Below, one piece after another: positions 1-11,679 of a stretch of DNA of 64,000 nt. This DNA comes from Anastrepha obliqua. Lineage: Eukaryota; Arthropoda; Insecta; Diptera; Tephritidae. Under the pieces are notes generated by a model that made no database searches, had not been told where the DNA came from, and saw only the letters and a program-made list of their open reading frames with translations. The stretch spans positions 930,001 to 994,000 of the forward strand of contig NC_072896.1 of NCBI RefSeq assembly GCF_027943255.1, written 5' to 3'. Made by a program: the position numbers and the translations under genes. How positions within the stretch are numbered: position 1 is the first letter of the stretch; each line of letters starts with the position of its first letter.

Positions 1-471
1 AAGAAGAAGTCAAGTGGCGTTAAATCGGGCGAACGCGGTGGCCAGTCAAAATCGCCATTTTTCGACATCAAACGACGATGACGGTAACAGCTTGACCGTC
101 TTCATCTTCGAAGAAAAACGGCCCAATAATCGTTTTCGCACCAAACAGTGACTTTTTCGTCGTAAAGAGATACCTCTTGAATTTCGTAAGGATTTTCAGT
201 GGCGTAAATACGGCAATTTTGCTTGTTTACCGTCCCATTCAATAAGAAATGAGCCTCTTCGGAGATGATGATTTTGTTCTTCTTCTTCTTCTTTTGACTT
301 TTGTTGAATGTAAATTTCAACAATTTGAAAGCGCTCGCGTGGCGTGTATTGTTCCATGGCAAAAATCTGCTTGGGCTGACGCTTCCAACGCGGTATGTCA
401 TTAAGCGATCTGACGTCTCTGTCAAAAGATGCAGGGTTGCCAGATGGGTCCGTCGGATATGGGAAACCCTG
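1..471 (-). mobile_element. DD41D-type Tc1/mariner transposon remnant, cut by window start
   Basis: On the minus strand, 425 to about 102 reads as the middle of an insect Tc1/mariner-superfamily transposase: a block ISEEAHF, then VNKQNCRIYATENP and EKVTVWC. In the family the first block carries the first catalytic Asp (SDEAHF); here it is Glu. A one-base slip then gives IIGPFFFEDEDG. The second catalytic block (QQDGATCHT in relatives) is missing, and the frame resumes near the window start with GDFDWPPRSPDLTPLDFFL, which holds the third Asp. So the middle is deleted and the copy is dead. A poly-Lys run from an AAG/TTC tract precedes the conserved block. The right end is probably at 471 (CAGGGTTTCCC inward, followed by TA). 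The left end lies outside the window. Family assignment rests on motif order; subfamily is inferred. Confidence 0.8.
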
Positions 472-473
472 TA

Positions 474-3400
474 TTTACTATATTTTATATATTAAATAAT
501 CATTCATTCCATAAGGAAAAAACAGTTTAAATTATTTTTCAGCTCCTTGTTAAAATTTGTCCTCGCTACACTTATGCACATATGTCCCAACATCGATTCA
601 CGGTTCCAAAAATATTTGTGGTTTTATTTTGTCAAATTTTGTAGTTTTTTAAATGCAATCTAAAGAATGTGTATAATAAATTTTATGTAGTAAAATTTAA
701 GATAGTAAAATCTTAAGGAAAGAGATGTAAGAAAAGTGATGTGTATGGTGTGTTTATTCTCAGTATGGTGCAAAACTGGTTGTAGTGTCTATAGTTGGTA
801 GTCTAAAATCCTTTACAAGATCTTCTGTCAGAACTCAATTGTATTAAAAATATTTAACAGCAACACTTGCGCCCTCTCGTTTCTTTAATATTCTCTGCCC
901 CGAATGAACAAAATATTATATAAAAGTGGGAATTAAGCCAATCATCCTAGTTCTTATTTGTAGTTGGATTTGCAGTAAATACTAATACTATTACACCAGA
1001 GTACAGCCTAATTTTTAGTGTTACCTACTGTGTGTGACTATTTGTGCAGGCTTTTTATGAATACCACCACTTATGTTGGTGGAGCTTCGCCAAGCCCAAG
1101 CAATCCACAGATAATTTGTTACATTATTTCATTGGCCAGCTTTAAGACGAATATGTGCTGGAGAGATTCGCATTTTCATGTGAAACAATTTAAGTATACA
1201 GATAAACAGTAATTCAATAGTCCGCTTTGTTGGGCCTTCTACTTGCATACGAAACTAGAAAATCTAGCAGTACCCACTTAGATTTTTATTTTTAACAACC
1301 CAATTTTTATAGGTTACTCATGAACTACTAAACTTTCTTGAAATACCAAACAACTTAAGCGAATTTATTTAATCATTAAATTCGCCGAAATACAACACTT
1401 ACACAAGTACAACGTTATTGATTTTCTTGTCGGAAACATTGCTCCTTTTACCTAATAATCGTTAAATGAACTTCTTACGACGAGTGCACAAGCGCCTGAG
1501 GTTACTGCTGGGTATACGTGCTTGTGGATTACATGACGAACGTTAAGTGGCAAATTTTCATTACACAATTGCGTCGACTGGCGAATAAAAGTGATTAGGG
1601 GCGGGCTTTGCTTATGCAACATTTAACACGAAAGTTTCTTTAGCTCAGTTCTTCTGTGATGACTGCATGACTCTAGCGCAAGTCGTTCCATGGGGCATCT
1701 CTAAAAACAAAAAAATATCAAAATTTAGTGAAATGTACAGACACACACAACCGCATGCCACATATAGTATACACGTATCTTCTGCGCGTCCATTCAAATG
1801 TACCAATCGTCGCAGAGGAATCGAAAGCGAATGTGGAAGTGGATAGGAAAGAAAGTGAGTAGCTGAAAATATAGTGGTAATTGGGAGGAAAGGAGGTCAT
1901 GGGGTTTTGGGAGGAATGAAAGCATCGCAACATTATCCACAAAGAGGAAGCAGAAAAATACCGGATACCAAAAATAACAACCAATGATTTGAGTTGATGC
2001 AGAGAGGTCAGTTGAATGCTTACTCTGGCCGAAGGTAAATTCTTTCACAGAAATCGCAACATCAATCGCGCGTTTCCTGCAATTTGTGTAATTTAGTCAA
2101 CAGCCGTTTGCTGTTTTTGTTGTAGTGCTTCTTTTAATGCTGCTGCCTGAACTCAAAACGAGAACTCACGTACTTCATTCGAAAGTCAGAAAGATGTAAA
2201 TGCTGCATTGAATTTTACGAATATTGGTCTGTTAAGCTTAAATATTATGCAACTCAAATTTCGCTAATTTTTTGCTAGTTTGTATTACTTGCAAACACTT
2301 TCACTGGCTAACCAAATTATCATTTGCATCATTAGAGCATATTTCCCTTTGCTCGATTATATCGTTGCCAGCGACTATTCATATGTTTTGTTGTTTCTCA
2401 TTAGGCTGCCATAATAGTACTTCAAGCTGAGCTAATTAGTGGTCATTATAGGCCTTAGCTGCAGGCTTCAGCCACTAACAGAACAGAGTTGCCAGCTGAC
2501 AGCTGCTATGACATTATGCGCTGCTGGGCCAATAAGGAGGAGGACAAAAAGAACAAAAGAACAAACTTAAGGAAATAAAAATGAATGAGCTGCTAGGAGA
2601 AACACGCACTCACACACTACTGCCTTCATACAACATTTTACCCTTTTCCGTCGAATGCAACAAGGTCGTTTTTATTCGGTTTTTATGGCGGCATAAACTG
2701 CTTTAACGCCGCTATTTCATGTGCAATAATCGTAGTTGTTTCCTTTTGTTTGTCTATTGTTTTTGCCTTTTCAGCAGCGAAGTAAGGAAGAAGCTTTTTC
2801 AACTTTCGTCTGCGTGCTGATGTGATATTGCATTCATACATTCCTACAAATACTTACTTACGCCCATACGAGTTACAGTCTGATCATTAAAGGCAGTGCG
2901 GAGGCTTAAGCTGTGAAATGTGAACGTTTATACCAACTTACAATCAAACTAGAAAGCGTCGTACAACACAACAAGCTAATTGTTTGTGTAACTCTTATGT
3001 GTTGTTTATATAGGCCGACTGGGGGCCTGCCTACTTTCCACGCCCATTTCCACATCACCCCTTTTGAGTTGCTTTCAATGTCTATCAGTTGCTTTTTTCC
3101 ATTAGCTGCAACAAATGAATATCCTTCACTCCCTCTCGTACACATACACGGCGTATACGTAACATGAAGAATAATATGAAAGAAAAACAATGGTAGGCAA
3201 ATGGTGATTATGGCAACTGACATGTGTAATTAAGACACAACGATCGTCATGAAAATAGACATATGCTTTCAAGTGTTTATTTGTATGGGTACCTTGCGCG
3301 TGTGTGCGTGTTTTTGTGCAACTGCACACGTATACACTCATTAAGCGGGCATGAATGTCTCGCTTCTTCATACACACATACATGCTGACATAGAACATAT

Positions 3401-3689
3401 AAACACACACAATTCTACTTATCATTTGCCGCTTCTATTTGCGACTAGCATCGTGTGTCGCAAATTACAGTGCAAAGATGACAATTATTGCAGCACGTAA
3501 ATGCGATTTGAGTGCTACTGACGCAGATTAAGAGCAATGAAGAGGATGTGGCGGATGTATGGATTTCGCGTAAAATTATCATTTTAGTTTTGTGAACTTA
3601 TTCCGATAAGTGGCGGCTGAGCATGCCACTTGAATTTGCCAAAAGAAAAAAAATACGTGAAATGAAATGACATACAATAATTGGCTCAA
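474..3689. other. Non-coding stretch, no gene seen
   Basis: AT-rich DNA without a convincing ORF, splice structure or transposon end. It holds short CA/TG-rich simple sequence, densest around 3,130-3,410 (TACACA, GTGTGCGTG and CATACA runs), of the kind common in fly introns. The open frames here are short, overlap on both strands and show no recognisable motif. Confidence 0.5.
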
Positions 3690-4190
3690 TCTGGGTTGAA
3701 ATGAAGTGCCGTGAAAGGAGACGACATCGAGAGTGCCTTCAATAATATATATCCGGAAGCAATTTCCACTTGGCGAACTGAAATGGGAGTAAACAGTGCG
3801 TTAGTCTCTTTTATAGAACGAATGCTGACAGGGCGAATGATAAGCGCAAATTTGGGCGAAACATCCATTAAGAAATTTCCAATCAGGGTTACAAACCGAA
3901 GTGGGGTAATCTCTCCACCTCTGTGGAACCTGACTGTCAATAATCTTCTTCAGGAACGTGAAAAAATGGGAGGTAAGATAATTTCATATGCCGATGATGT
4001 TTTAATCAACTATATATTTGAAGACAGACTATCAATTTGGTGTAAAAGTAGAGGACTAGAAGTTAATCCTCTACATTTTTGAAAAGCACACACTCATTTC
4101 ATGAGAGATAAGGACAAGTTCCTCGCGCGGCATCACAATGGGCTATGATCCTGAGTGTGTGCCACAGGACAACCGCTTCAACCTAACTTA
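3690..4190 (+). mobile_element. LINE reverse-transcriptase fragment (R1/LOA-like)
   Basis: The frame 3,711-4,081 reads as the palm and thumb of a non-LTR reverse transcriptase: IESAFNNIYPEAI (RT motif A region), SFIERMLTGR, SGVISPPLWNLTVNNLLQ (PQGGVxSPLLWN box with the leading residues altered), then the catalytic SYADDV, then WCKSRGLEVNP. The order and spacing match RT motifs A to D. The D in motif A is lost (IESAF where relatives have DIEGAF). After YADD there is a short deletion, a stop at 4,081 and a tail containing CAACCTAACTTAAC near 4,170-4,190, which looks like the 3' end of such elements. The copy is 5'-truncated and dead. The clade is inferred from wording of the motifs. Confidence 0.85.
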
Positions 4191-4194
4191 ACAA

Positions 4195-4610
4195 GATGAG
4201 AGAATCAGCCCACTTGCAGGAATGCTAAAATTGTGTGTAAACATGACGATCACTGTCGTACTCGATTTATACCATCACTAACACGAAGAGATTGCATAAA
4301 TAGAACTATGATAGGCGTGCTGACGGGACATAGCTCAGCAGCGGCGTATGCTGATAAGTTAGGAGTCTCAGAAAGCGAGAAATGCAGGGAATGTAGCAAC
4401 CAGGGCTCAAGGAAAACTATTGAAAACAGTTTAATGGATTGGAAGATGCTTCAGTAGTGGGTCGAAAATATCTCCTTAAATTCGCAATAGAAACAGGCCC
4501 CATATGGGTGGACTATTTTAAAACGCATATCTAATGAACTCCATCTGGTATCGCTATGAACCGAACGAGAGCGCAGATCAGCTAGTTCAACTTTACTTAA
4601 CCCAACCTCT
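4195..4610 (+). mobile_element. LINE 3'-end fragment with zinc-knuckle-like Cys motif
   Basis: The frame 4,233-4,457 contains MIGVLTGHSSAAAYADKLG followed by KCRECSN. This matches the C-terminal end of R1/LOA/I-like LINE polyproteins, where TGH, LG and CxxC-type residues follow the RNase H domain. It diverges after about residue 60, where further Cys/His residues are expected. A second CAACCTAACC-like tail (TTTACTTAACCCAACC) lies near 4,590-4,607. It is a separate 5'-truncated insertion or the tail of the same family placed next to the preceding fragment. Confidence 0.6.
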
Positions 4611-4879
4611 TCCAACTGGCACTTTATGTACTAAATATTATTTCAAAATTCTGATTAAAATTTTGAAGTTTTGTGAAAATTTGCAATATTATAATCGCTA
4701 AATAAACAAAAGTTGAATAGCGAAATCTGGCCAAAACATTGCAAATTTAGTTTATTTTGTATGAGTGTAGTTACATATATTTTTTTATACTTTTACGTTA
4801 ACCTTAAATGCATTAAACTGATAGGAGAGTTCCTACTTCAGTTTTGAGATAGACAATCAAAGTAAATATTTGTTATCAA

Positions 4880-5600
4880 GTATATTGATTTTTCAAAATA
4901 TTGTTCATGAAGGTTAAGTCCCTTCTGCATGAATCTGAGCCGATCCTTAAAACACTTTTTTCACTCCAAAAGATATTTGAATACAAGTGATCGTGGATCA
5001 AGAATGTTTTTAATTCTCAAAAATGCATTTGTTTATTTCGATGTATGAGAGCCTGCATTACCGTGGCGTAGTATGATTTTCCTTCTGCAGATGTTTTACT
5101 TTACTTTTTGCTAACACTTTTCACAAATAAATTGTAGTAGACTATCCAGCAGTGAACTTTCGATGTTTCTTATTTGCATGGAGGGGAAATTCCAAATTGT
5201 TACAGAAAACAGGCGGTATGGGCTTCGAAGTGATTCGTGTTAGAAATACTTAGTTTGCAATTGGTAGTCGCTTGTTGTTTAGTTCCGAGCTCATATGGAT
5301 ATATCCATGACTCTTCTTCTGCCATGAAGGCTTTCGGGGCGTCTTATGAAACACCGCGATTGAATTTTGTCAATATTTCTCTGCTCCAAGTGTCAGCAAA
5401 GAAATCGTTTAGACAGTCAAATGTCCATGGGGTACATGGTTTATCACATAACGATCTTGAAATATCAGTTCACGCATTTCATGGGCATTTTCTGGTACTG
5501 AATGGTACTGGCATGATTTTGGAAAACCCTCGAGAAATTCGTCCCATATTGAAATATAGCCAAAAATCAGTTGAACTTGTCGATTCACACTTTAACTTGA
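4880..5600 (-). mobile_element. Heavily decayed mariner relic
   Basis: Read on the minus strand. The clearest part is the transposase C-terminus at about 4,890-4,960: KDRLRFMQKGLNLHEQYFEK, which matches the RMQKCIDxxGEYFEK ending of mariner transposases. Upstream, around 5,040-5,090, AEGKSYYAT and AGSHTSK resemble the RRIILHHDNASSHTS segment with the catalytic Asp lost, and around 5,290-5,320 EEESWIYPYELGTKQQ resembles the GDESWIYxYDPETKQQ block with Asp replaced by Glu. Frames change repeatedly and stop codons are frequent. No terminal repeats were found. The open frame on the plus strand (5,237-5,608) is a shadow of this relic. Confidence 0.5.
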
Positions 5601-5609
5601 AGCTATGAT

Positions 5610-8585
5610 TATTGTTTAGAAGCGAAAATTCTGGCTATAAAATTGTTGTTGTTTGCACATGTATGTAACGGTTTTAGTTTTTCCTTACCACACCCTGCCG
5701 TTTATTTAATAACGCCAGCAAATTTTGGGACGAAGTCGTTCTAATTAAGACTTTCTAACTTTGACTACTCTGAGGTGCTTCATTAAATCACGAAAACTTG
5801 AAGCCTTAAGTTGAGTTGACTGCCTTACACCTTGTGCGCGACTTTCTCAAATATTCAATGTAAATTTCGTATAGAAATTTTGGCTGCTGTGCTATTGTCC
5901 GCCACACAACCTTTATCGCGGTTGTTTATAGAACTCTGCTATTGCTTATGTTTGCCGAGGAAAATGAAGAAGCCAACCTGGTAGAGTTTGTGTTTTCACT
6001 AAAGTTTCATAAACGCATTTTAGTAGTAGTCAACTTTCACTACATCTAAAGCTGTAAATTACAAAATTTATTCATAACAACAACAAACAGCAAAACTGTT
6101 AGGAGAGGGCAGGAGGTGTTACTTATGGCAGGTAGCTTGAGCCCCAGCTGTTGACGCACTTAACCTGTTGTCACTATATCAGAGAAAATACCATATCATT
6201 CTATGTGTGCGTGCTGTTGTGGGTGTATTTACGGGCTCTTGTGTTATGTTCATGTTATTTTCCAGCTGACGTAAGCCATCAATATTTTGCTTGTCAACTA
6301 AAAATAAATTTTCATTTGCATCCACAAATTCTCTCTTTATTGGCAACTTTTGCCAGACAGGCTGCCTGTCTTCATCACTACAAAGCCGTATTTGTGGCTC
6401 GATGTGCATACTTTTATATAAAAAATTTACAGGTGTATGTTTGTTGGTGTAATTGTTTATGCAAAATTGTTTCTTGCAAGCTTGTCGCAGTTTTGTCCCA
6501 CCACAGCAACAGCTGCTGTTTCTTTTATCCTGAATTTTAATATATCGTTGCATATTTTTGTGCGTCTTATTTTTTGGCATCATAGCATACATTATTAACT
6601 TGTTTTGGATGCATATAAGAGTTGTTATAATGAGTTTGGAGTTGTTGGCCTTCATTTCATGGTACCTCTGCCCATTCCGTTCCTTTCTATTATATTTCGG
6701 TTTCACTTCACTCCTTTTGACGGAACTTCTTTTTATTCTATTTTATTCCATTCCATTTAATTTCCTTCTATGTTATTATCTCGCGCTCTACTCCATCGCT
6801 TCCTATTCCATTTTGTTCTACCGTAGTTGATATCACTATTTTCCATTTCATTCCATGCCACTCCATAGGTGTGTTTTTTTTTTAATTTTTATTGGTGCGC
6901 TTGGGTTAAAAATGCTTTCGCCACATATAGCAACCGTCGTTACTACGAATGCGGTGACTCTACTAAAAACATCCCACTTCTTTTCAGGCATCTCTGGGTC
7001 AGCCCCGAGACTGCTCCCGCATTTCTTTGGGGTAGAGGTCAGAGACGGTGTCCAGGGTCGCCCGTTTTGAAAGGTATGTGTTTAATGCTCTTCAACATAA
7101 GGTTCCATTTCACGCCTCTTTTGTTTTGGATAATTACTTTAATGAAATTTGGGACGCCATTCCATTTTTGATCGCCTATCATCATTTTCTCTATTACTTT
7201 TTCAGGCACACCTACACCAATGGCTCGTTCCTGAGCTGCTTTCCTATATTGGACTCCATTTTGTTTTATTCCACTCCACTCCCAGTTTTTTTTACGAGTA
7301 ATTAGTTCCGTTCTGATACAGGTTTCATAGCTTCTATTAAATCTATTAGACAATAAATGCAAAGTATTTATTTTTCTAATTAGTTCTTTCACATTATTGG
7401 CCGCAATTTATACTTATTTTTATTGCCAATTATTGAAATAATTTCTTTTGGTTTTATTTACCTTTGCTGCATATTCAAGCCCTTTAGCGCTTCTCGAGTT
7501 CCTCAACTAAATATTTGAAATTTATTTTCATTTAAGTCAGACATATCAGCATATTTTTGCGCATATGTTTGTGTATGTGTGTTGTGTATGTCTGTGTATC
7601 TGTAGCTCCTTGCCTAACTACGTGTGCCGATTAACTCATTTGGCGCCACCTTGCAATCCAATTTATTAAATTTTATGCGTGTTCTCGTGCGCTACGTACG
7701 CTCACGAATAAATACTTTCCTACCTGAGTTTGTGTAAGTAAAATTTCAGGGCTTCAACAAATGCCACTGCATCGCACAACATTTCCCCCCACCGCCCACA
7801 GATTTTACTGGCGAATAAAGCAAGTACTAAGTTGCCAAGTCCTCTTCATTTTACTGCCTTCCACTTGTGCTTCTTCTTCTATGGCTTGTATAGCTAAAAT
7901 TTGCTTTACGCAATTCAACTTCAACAGAAAATTGGTAGGTTTTGTGGCGAATGTAAAGTTTTTGAGAGCCAACATTTAAAACTTGTGCGCCTTTATGAAG
8001 CGCAAATGGGGGAGAGGGCAGGCTGAATGCTGAATGGCTGCAAAGTACGGTTGATTGGCCTGTTCATTCCTAAAGTTTTGGAGATAGTTTATAGTATGTG
8101 CAGATGTACATGCGTCTTGTATGCGGTTTGCCTTCTTTTGAGCCGACTGCAGTGCTTTGGAATTTGCTGGCTTACTTTTTGCTTTTGCTGTTTCTGTGTC
8201 AGGTGCATTCGAGCGCTTACCTCGCTTAGTCTGTTAAGCTGCTGTTTGTTTGCTCGTCTATTTAAACTGAACTTTAGTGGCGCTTGTGTGTTTATGGGGT
8301 TGTGATTAAATTCTTATACTTCCCACTGCTGCAAAATTAAGTGACTGCCCAATGTTATCCCTTTGCTGAGTTCGCTCGAACAGCATTTTTCTAATAATTA
8401 TGAGGAGAAATTTGAGTCTGCGCATGATGAAGAATTTTAGATTTTTCGTCTCTAACAAAATTTTGTTTACTTAAAGTGGGCCAGCACAGAGTTTATTGTT
8501 TTTGTATAGGTCAATTGCTTTTACAAGAGGAAGTTCAATGCAATCAATAATTCTAAACTTGTTAACATTTTGTAATAACACAGGC
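5610..8585. other. Non-coding stretch with pyrimidine-rich repeats
   Basis: No gene recognised. The frames present are short and mostly leucine/phenylalanine-rich translations of T/C-rich DNA. Degenerate TTCCA-type sequence occupies about 6,660-6,860 and recurs at 7,090-7,280. CA/TG simple sequence occurs at 7,550-7,610. Confidence 0.5.
6660..6860. repeat. Degenerate ATTCC/TTCCAT simple repeat
   Basis: The plus strand is almost purely T, C and A with recurring CCATTCC, TTCCATTT and TATTCCATT words, as in TTTTATTCCATTCCATTTAA. The spacing is irregular, so this is a decayed simple-sequence tract. It explains the overlapping Phe/Leu/Ser-rich frames here. Confidence 0.6.
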
Positions 8586-8589
8586 CGAC

Positions 8590-8945
8590 AAAATTTAACC
8601 AACATTCAGACCCAGAAACCAGACTATATATTTCCGAAGGTTTATGATGCGCTGAATCCAAATCTGGCCTCAGAATTGCTCTATCAGCTCTGGTTTTCGA
8701 GATATCCTAACCTAAAAGTGCAAAAACCCCATTTTTGCCCATATTTGAGGTTATGTAGCCTTGCAGATGTTTCCTTTAACCAAAATTAAAGGATGGCATC
8801 TTTAAATACAATCCTTCTTTTTTCAAATGGCGTTTTGTTTGCTCAAATATCATTTTTTTTCGCAGAGATATCGCATTTTGAAATTTTCATGGGCAAAAAT
8901 GGTGTTTTTTGCACTTTTAGGTTAGGATATCTCGAAACTAAGTCG
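8590..8945 (-). repeat. Unclassified dispersed repeat, copy 1, with palindromic arms
   Basis: This block is the reverse complement of 30,460-30,790 over roughly 330 bp with few differences. Within this copy the outer parts of one half form an inverted repeat: TTTCGAGATATCCTAACC at about 8,694 faces GGTTAGGATATCTCGAAA at about 8,923. The complementarity extends through AAAAGTGCAAAAA and TTTTTGCCCAT, giving arms of about 45 bp around a loop of about 140 bp. There is no coding motif. It could be a miniature foldback transposon plus flanking family sequence. No target-site duplication was found. Confidence 0.7.
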
Positions 8946-9080
8946 AACTACTATAACTGTGACCTTACTACGAGGCTTCTTATTGAGTTAAGTAATATAG
9001 TACACACAGTCTACCCGACCTACATAGATTTTGCTGTGCAAAGATTTCTTTTCAAATCGAGAAATGCGTCCCATTCATAA

Positions 9081-10736
9081 AAGCTCTCTTTTGTTGTAGT
9101 TCTAAGAATTATTTTTAAGTAAATATATGTGTCTCGTCTGTAAGGTTCTTGTAATCGTAGCGTCAAATGAGTAGAATAAAAAATGAAATGAAAATTAGAG
9201 CGGTTTGGCTAGGCCCTGAGTTAACTCATATTTATTGCCTGGCGGCTCACAGACTAATGTTAACATGTGGAATGGACTACATTCACTAAAGAAGAAAAAT
9301 CGCATTGGTCTTTAAAAACACTACACAAATTCAGTTTCACTTTCTGATCTACATCTAAGTCGATTTAAAACAATACTCTCCACTGACTTCATTGCCGTAT
9401 GGCCGCCTTTCTTGCGCTGTCAGCATCAAATATGCAGTAACTCACCATCTGTAATAAAAATTTCCAATCTGCCTACATGTCCGCTGCCGCTAAGGTCCTG
9501 CACTTTACAAGTCGTATAAGCAACTTACCCGTATCTATTTATATTCGCATGTGTGTATGTATATATGTGGTTCAAGCTAAAGTAAAAAAGAGCTAATACA
9601 ATTTCGGACATTAGGCGATGTGACCTGCATATGAGATCGAATATGGTAAGGAGCGGTTGAAAAGTAAACGCGGGATGGAAAATGAAGCAAGAAAAGTGCA
9701 AACTCGGTTATCTACGGTGTGGGTATTCCTAGAAAGGTGAGTTAAAAATCGAGAAGCGATGCTTTGAAATATTTTTTTCTTTTATTAGGACTTTCTATGA
9801 CCAGCCACGGACTGATTTTGTTTTGCCGATTTGCGGCAACAAAGCGCGGCTGTATGTTGTTTAGAACTTTGTATATGAGTGCTGAGGAAATTGTGCCAGC
9901 CTAATCGGCATGCACAGCAGGTAAAAGGCAAAAGCCTTACGCTTTGAGCTCCATGTATTCGCCCACCTTTATCTGCATTCACTTTACCTTTCACCTGAAG
10001 CGTTGAAAATTTACTTTGTAGCTGCTTTCTGGGTAATTTAAAAAAAGATTTTATACTGGTACCTTTTGCTTCGTCACTGCTACCTGTTACACATGTTTAA
10101 TATTTTTTTTTCGATTCATTTTACTTTTTGCCCAATTATTTACATTTTCCCCATTTTTTCCTAGAAAATTTCTTTGATGCTGAATTAACTTGAAAATTGT
10201 TGCACACAAGAAACTAGCCTACCCCCACAATAATGTTGACGAAATAGCTCAAAGAATATGAAAAACTCCAAAGACTGATAGCGTGGCAGTGGAAGTTGCA
10301 AGTTCCAAAAAAAAGGAATTTGTTAGTGGCAGCACCAGAAATCAGTATTGCTGACATGTTATTACAACTGAGGGGATGAGAAGATCAAAAGGTGAAAGCG
10401 CAATTTTGAGGGAATAGAAAAAATGCAAACTCGAAAAAAAAAAATATAAAAACAAAAATGCAATAAGCTAAAGGTAAGAAAAAGTCTTTCGGAAAAAGTT
10501 CGCATCATCCAAGTTGGCCCAAAATAATTCAACTCAAATTGAGTGCAAGCATGTTCTGACTTTTAAACATTATTTGTTTGGTTTCAGGCTGGTTGCCCTT
10601 CGCTGTTTTTGTTGCTTGTACGTAGTTTATTGAAAGCTGATTGCTCCAGCGTTAGCTGAGTCGAATCAAGTGTGAATAGAAAGCGAGTAAATAGAGCAAA
10701 GTAAAAAAAGGAAATTAAAAAATAAAATAGAAAAAT
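9081..10736. other. Non-coding stretch, no gene seen
   Basis: AT-rich DNA with poly-A tracts around 10,430-10,470 and 10,700-10,735. No ORF shows a recognisable motif. An ATG frame beginning at 9,679 runs into a GTGAGT donor-like site near 9,735, but it is only about 19 codons long and cannot be supported as an exon. Confidence 0.45.
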
Positions 10737-10815
10737 AGTGCAAAGTGCTATGTACACCATTAAAATTAATTTTTGTAACATTTGCTGACCTTCTATAGGC
10801 AACGGCAAATATCTG
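10737..10815. repeat. 79-bp target-site duplication, left copy
   Basis: These 79 bases (AGTGCAAAGTGC ... AAATATCTG) recur exactly at 11,362-11,440, directly flanking a 5'-truncated LINE. A perfect match means the insertion is young. Long duplications like this arise when target-primed reverse transcription uses widely staggered nicks. Confidence 0.95.
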
Positions 10816-11361
10816 GATAAAGAGGCAAAGCGAATGGGTCTGGTGGTGAACGAGGACAAAACGAAGTACCACCTGTCTTCAAACAAACAGTCGGCGCACT
10901 CGCGTATCGGCACCCACGTCACTGTAGACAGTTATAATTTCGAGGTTGTAAAAGACTTCGTCTATTTAGGAACCAGCATTAACACCGATAACAATGCCAG
11001 CCTTGAAATCCAACGTAGAATCTCTCTTGCCAACAAGTGCTACTTTGGACTAAGTAGGTAACTGAGTAGTAAAGTCCTCTCTCGACGAACAAAACTAACA
11101 CTCTACAAGACTCATCATGCCCGTCCTAACGTATGGCGCAGAAGCTTGGACGATGACAACATCCGATGAAGCGACGCTTGGAGTGTTCGAGAGAAAGATT
11201 CTGCGTAAGATTTTTGGACCTTTGCACGTTGGCAACAGCGAATATCGCAGACGATGGAACGATGAGCTGTATGAGCTTTACGACGACATAGACATAGCGC
11301 AGCGAATAAAGATCCAGCGGCTACGTTGGCTGGGTCATGTCGCCAATTAAGAAGAAGAAGA
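10816..11361 (+). mobile_element. 5'-truncated LINE insertion (RTE-like reverse transcriptase C-terminus)
   Basis: The 546-bp insert encodes the end of a non-LTR reverse transcriptase. From 10,834 it reads MGLVVNEDKTKY, DSYNFEVVKDFVYLGTSIN, LEIQRRISLANKCYFGLSR; from 11,117 it reads MPVLTYGAEAW, FERKILRKIFGP, and KIQRLRWLGHVAN. These are the thumb and the GHV-type terminus seen in RTE-like elements. It is broken by a TAA at 11,059 (CAA in relatives) and by a likely 2-base deletion near 11,112. It ends in an (AAG)n tail at 11,349-11,361, the usual simple-sequence 3' tail. The rest of the element, including the endonuclease and the YADD motif, is missing. Exact 79-bp duplications on both sides define its borders. 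Confidence 0.93.
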
Positions 11362-11440
11362 AGTGCAAAGTGCTATGTACACCATTAAAATTAATTTTTG
11401 TAACATTTGCTGACCTTCTATAGGCAACGGCAAATATCTG
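11362..11440. repeat. 79-bp target-site duplication, right copy
   Basis: Identical to 10,737-10,815 base for base and immediately follows the AAG tail of the LINE. Confidence 0.95.
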
Positions 11441-11465
11441 AATGCTTATCTGTTCCCAAGGCAGT

Positions 11466-11560
11466 CGGTTCCACGTTACCGGAACGACCCGGATTTATAT
11501 CCGGTCAAGGAGTGTCACTTCATACGGTTCTACGCTATCGGAACGACCCGGATTTATTAT
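11466..11560. repeat. Pair of ~35-bp direct repeats
   Basis: The words CGGTTCCACGTTACCGGAAC and GACCCGGATTTATA at about 11,466-11,500 recur as CGGTTCTACGCTATCGGAAC and GACCCGGATTTATT at about 11,525-11,559, with about 59 bp between starts. Each unit contains a small palindrome (CCGGAACGACCCGG). The function is unknown; it may be part of an old LINE untranslated region. Confidence 0.75.
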
Positions 11561-11679
11561 TGTCTGCTATTAGAAGGTGGGATTAGACGGCAGGGCTGCC
11601 TATTTGTATGAAAACATTTGAGGAGAAGGTTGTTTAAGGAGTCTTGCGGTTTGATTTGAAAAACACCATTTTATGGTTT

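Noticed and set aside
5237..5608. 123-codon ORF with a leader-like start
   Set aside because: The opposite strand carries the pieces of a decayed mariner transposase, so this is an antisense shadow. Its start codon is TTG.
6151..6706. Overlapping 129- and 175-codon ORFs on opposite strands
   Set aside because: Both are low-complexity, have no motif, and cover the same AT/pyrimidine-rich DNA.
9679..9735. Short ATG frame ending at a GTGAGT donor
   Set aside because: It has only about 19 codons, no signal peptide or motif and a weak context, so it is too likely by chance.
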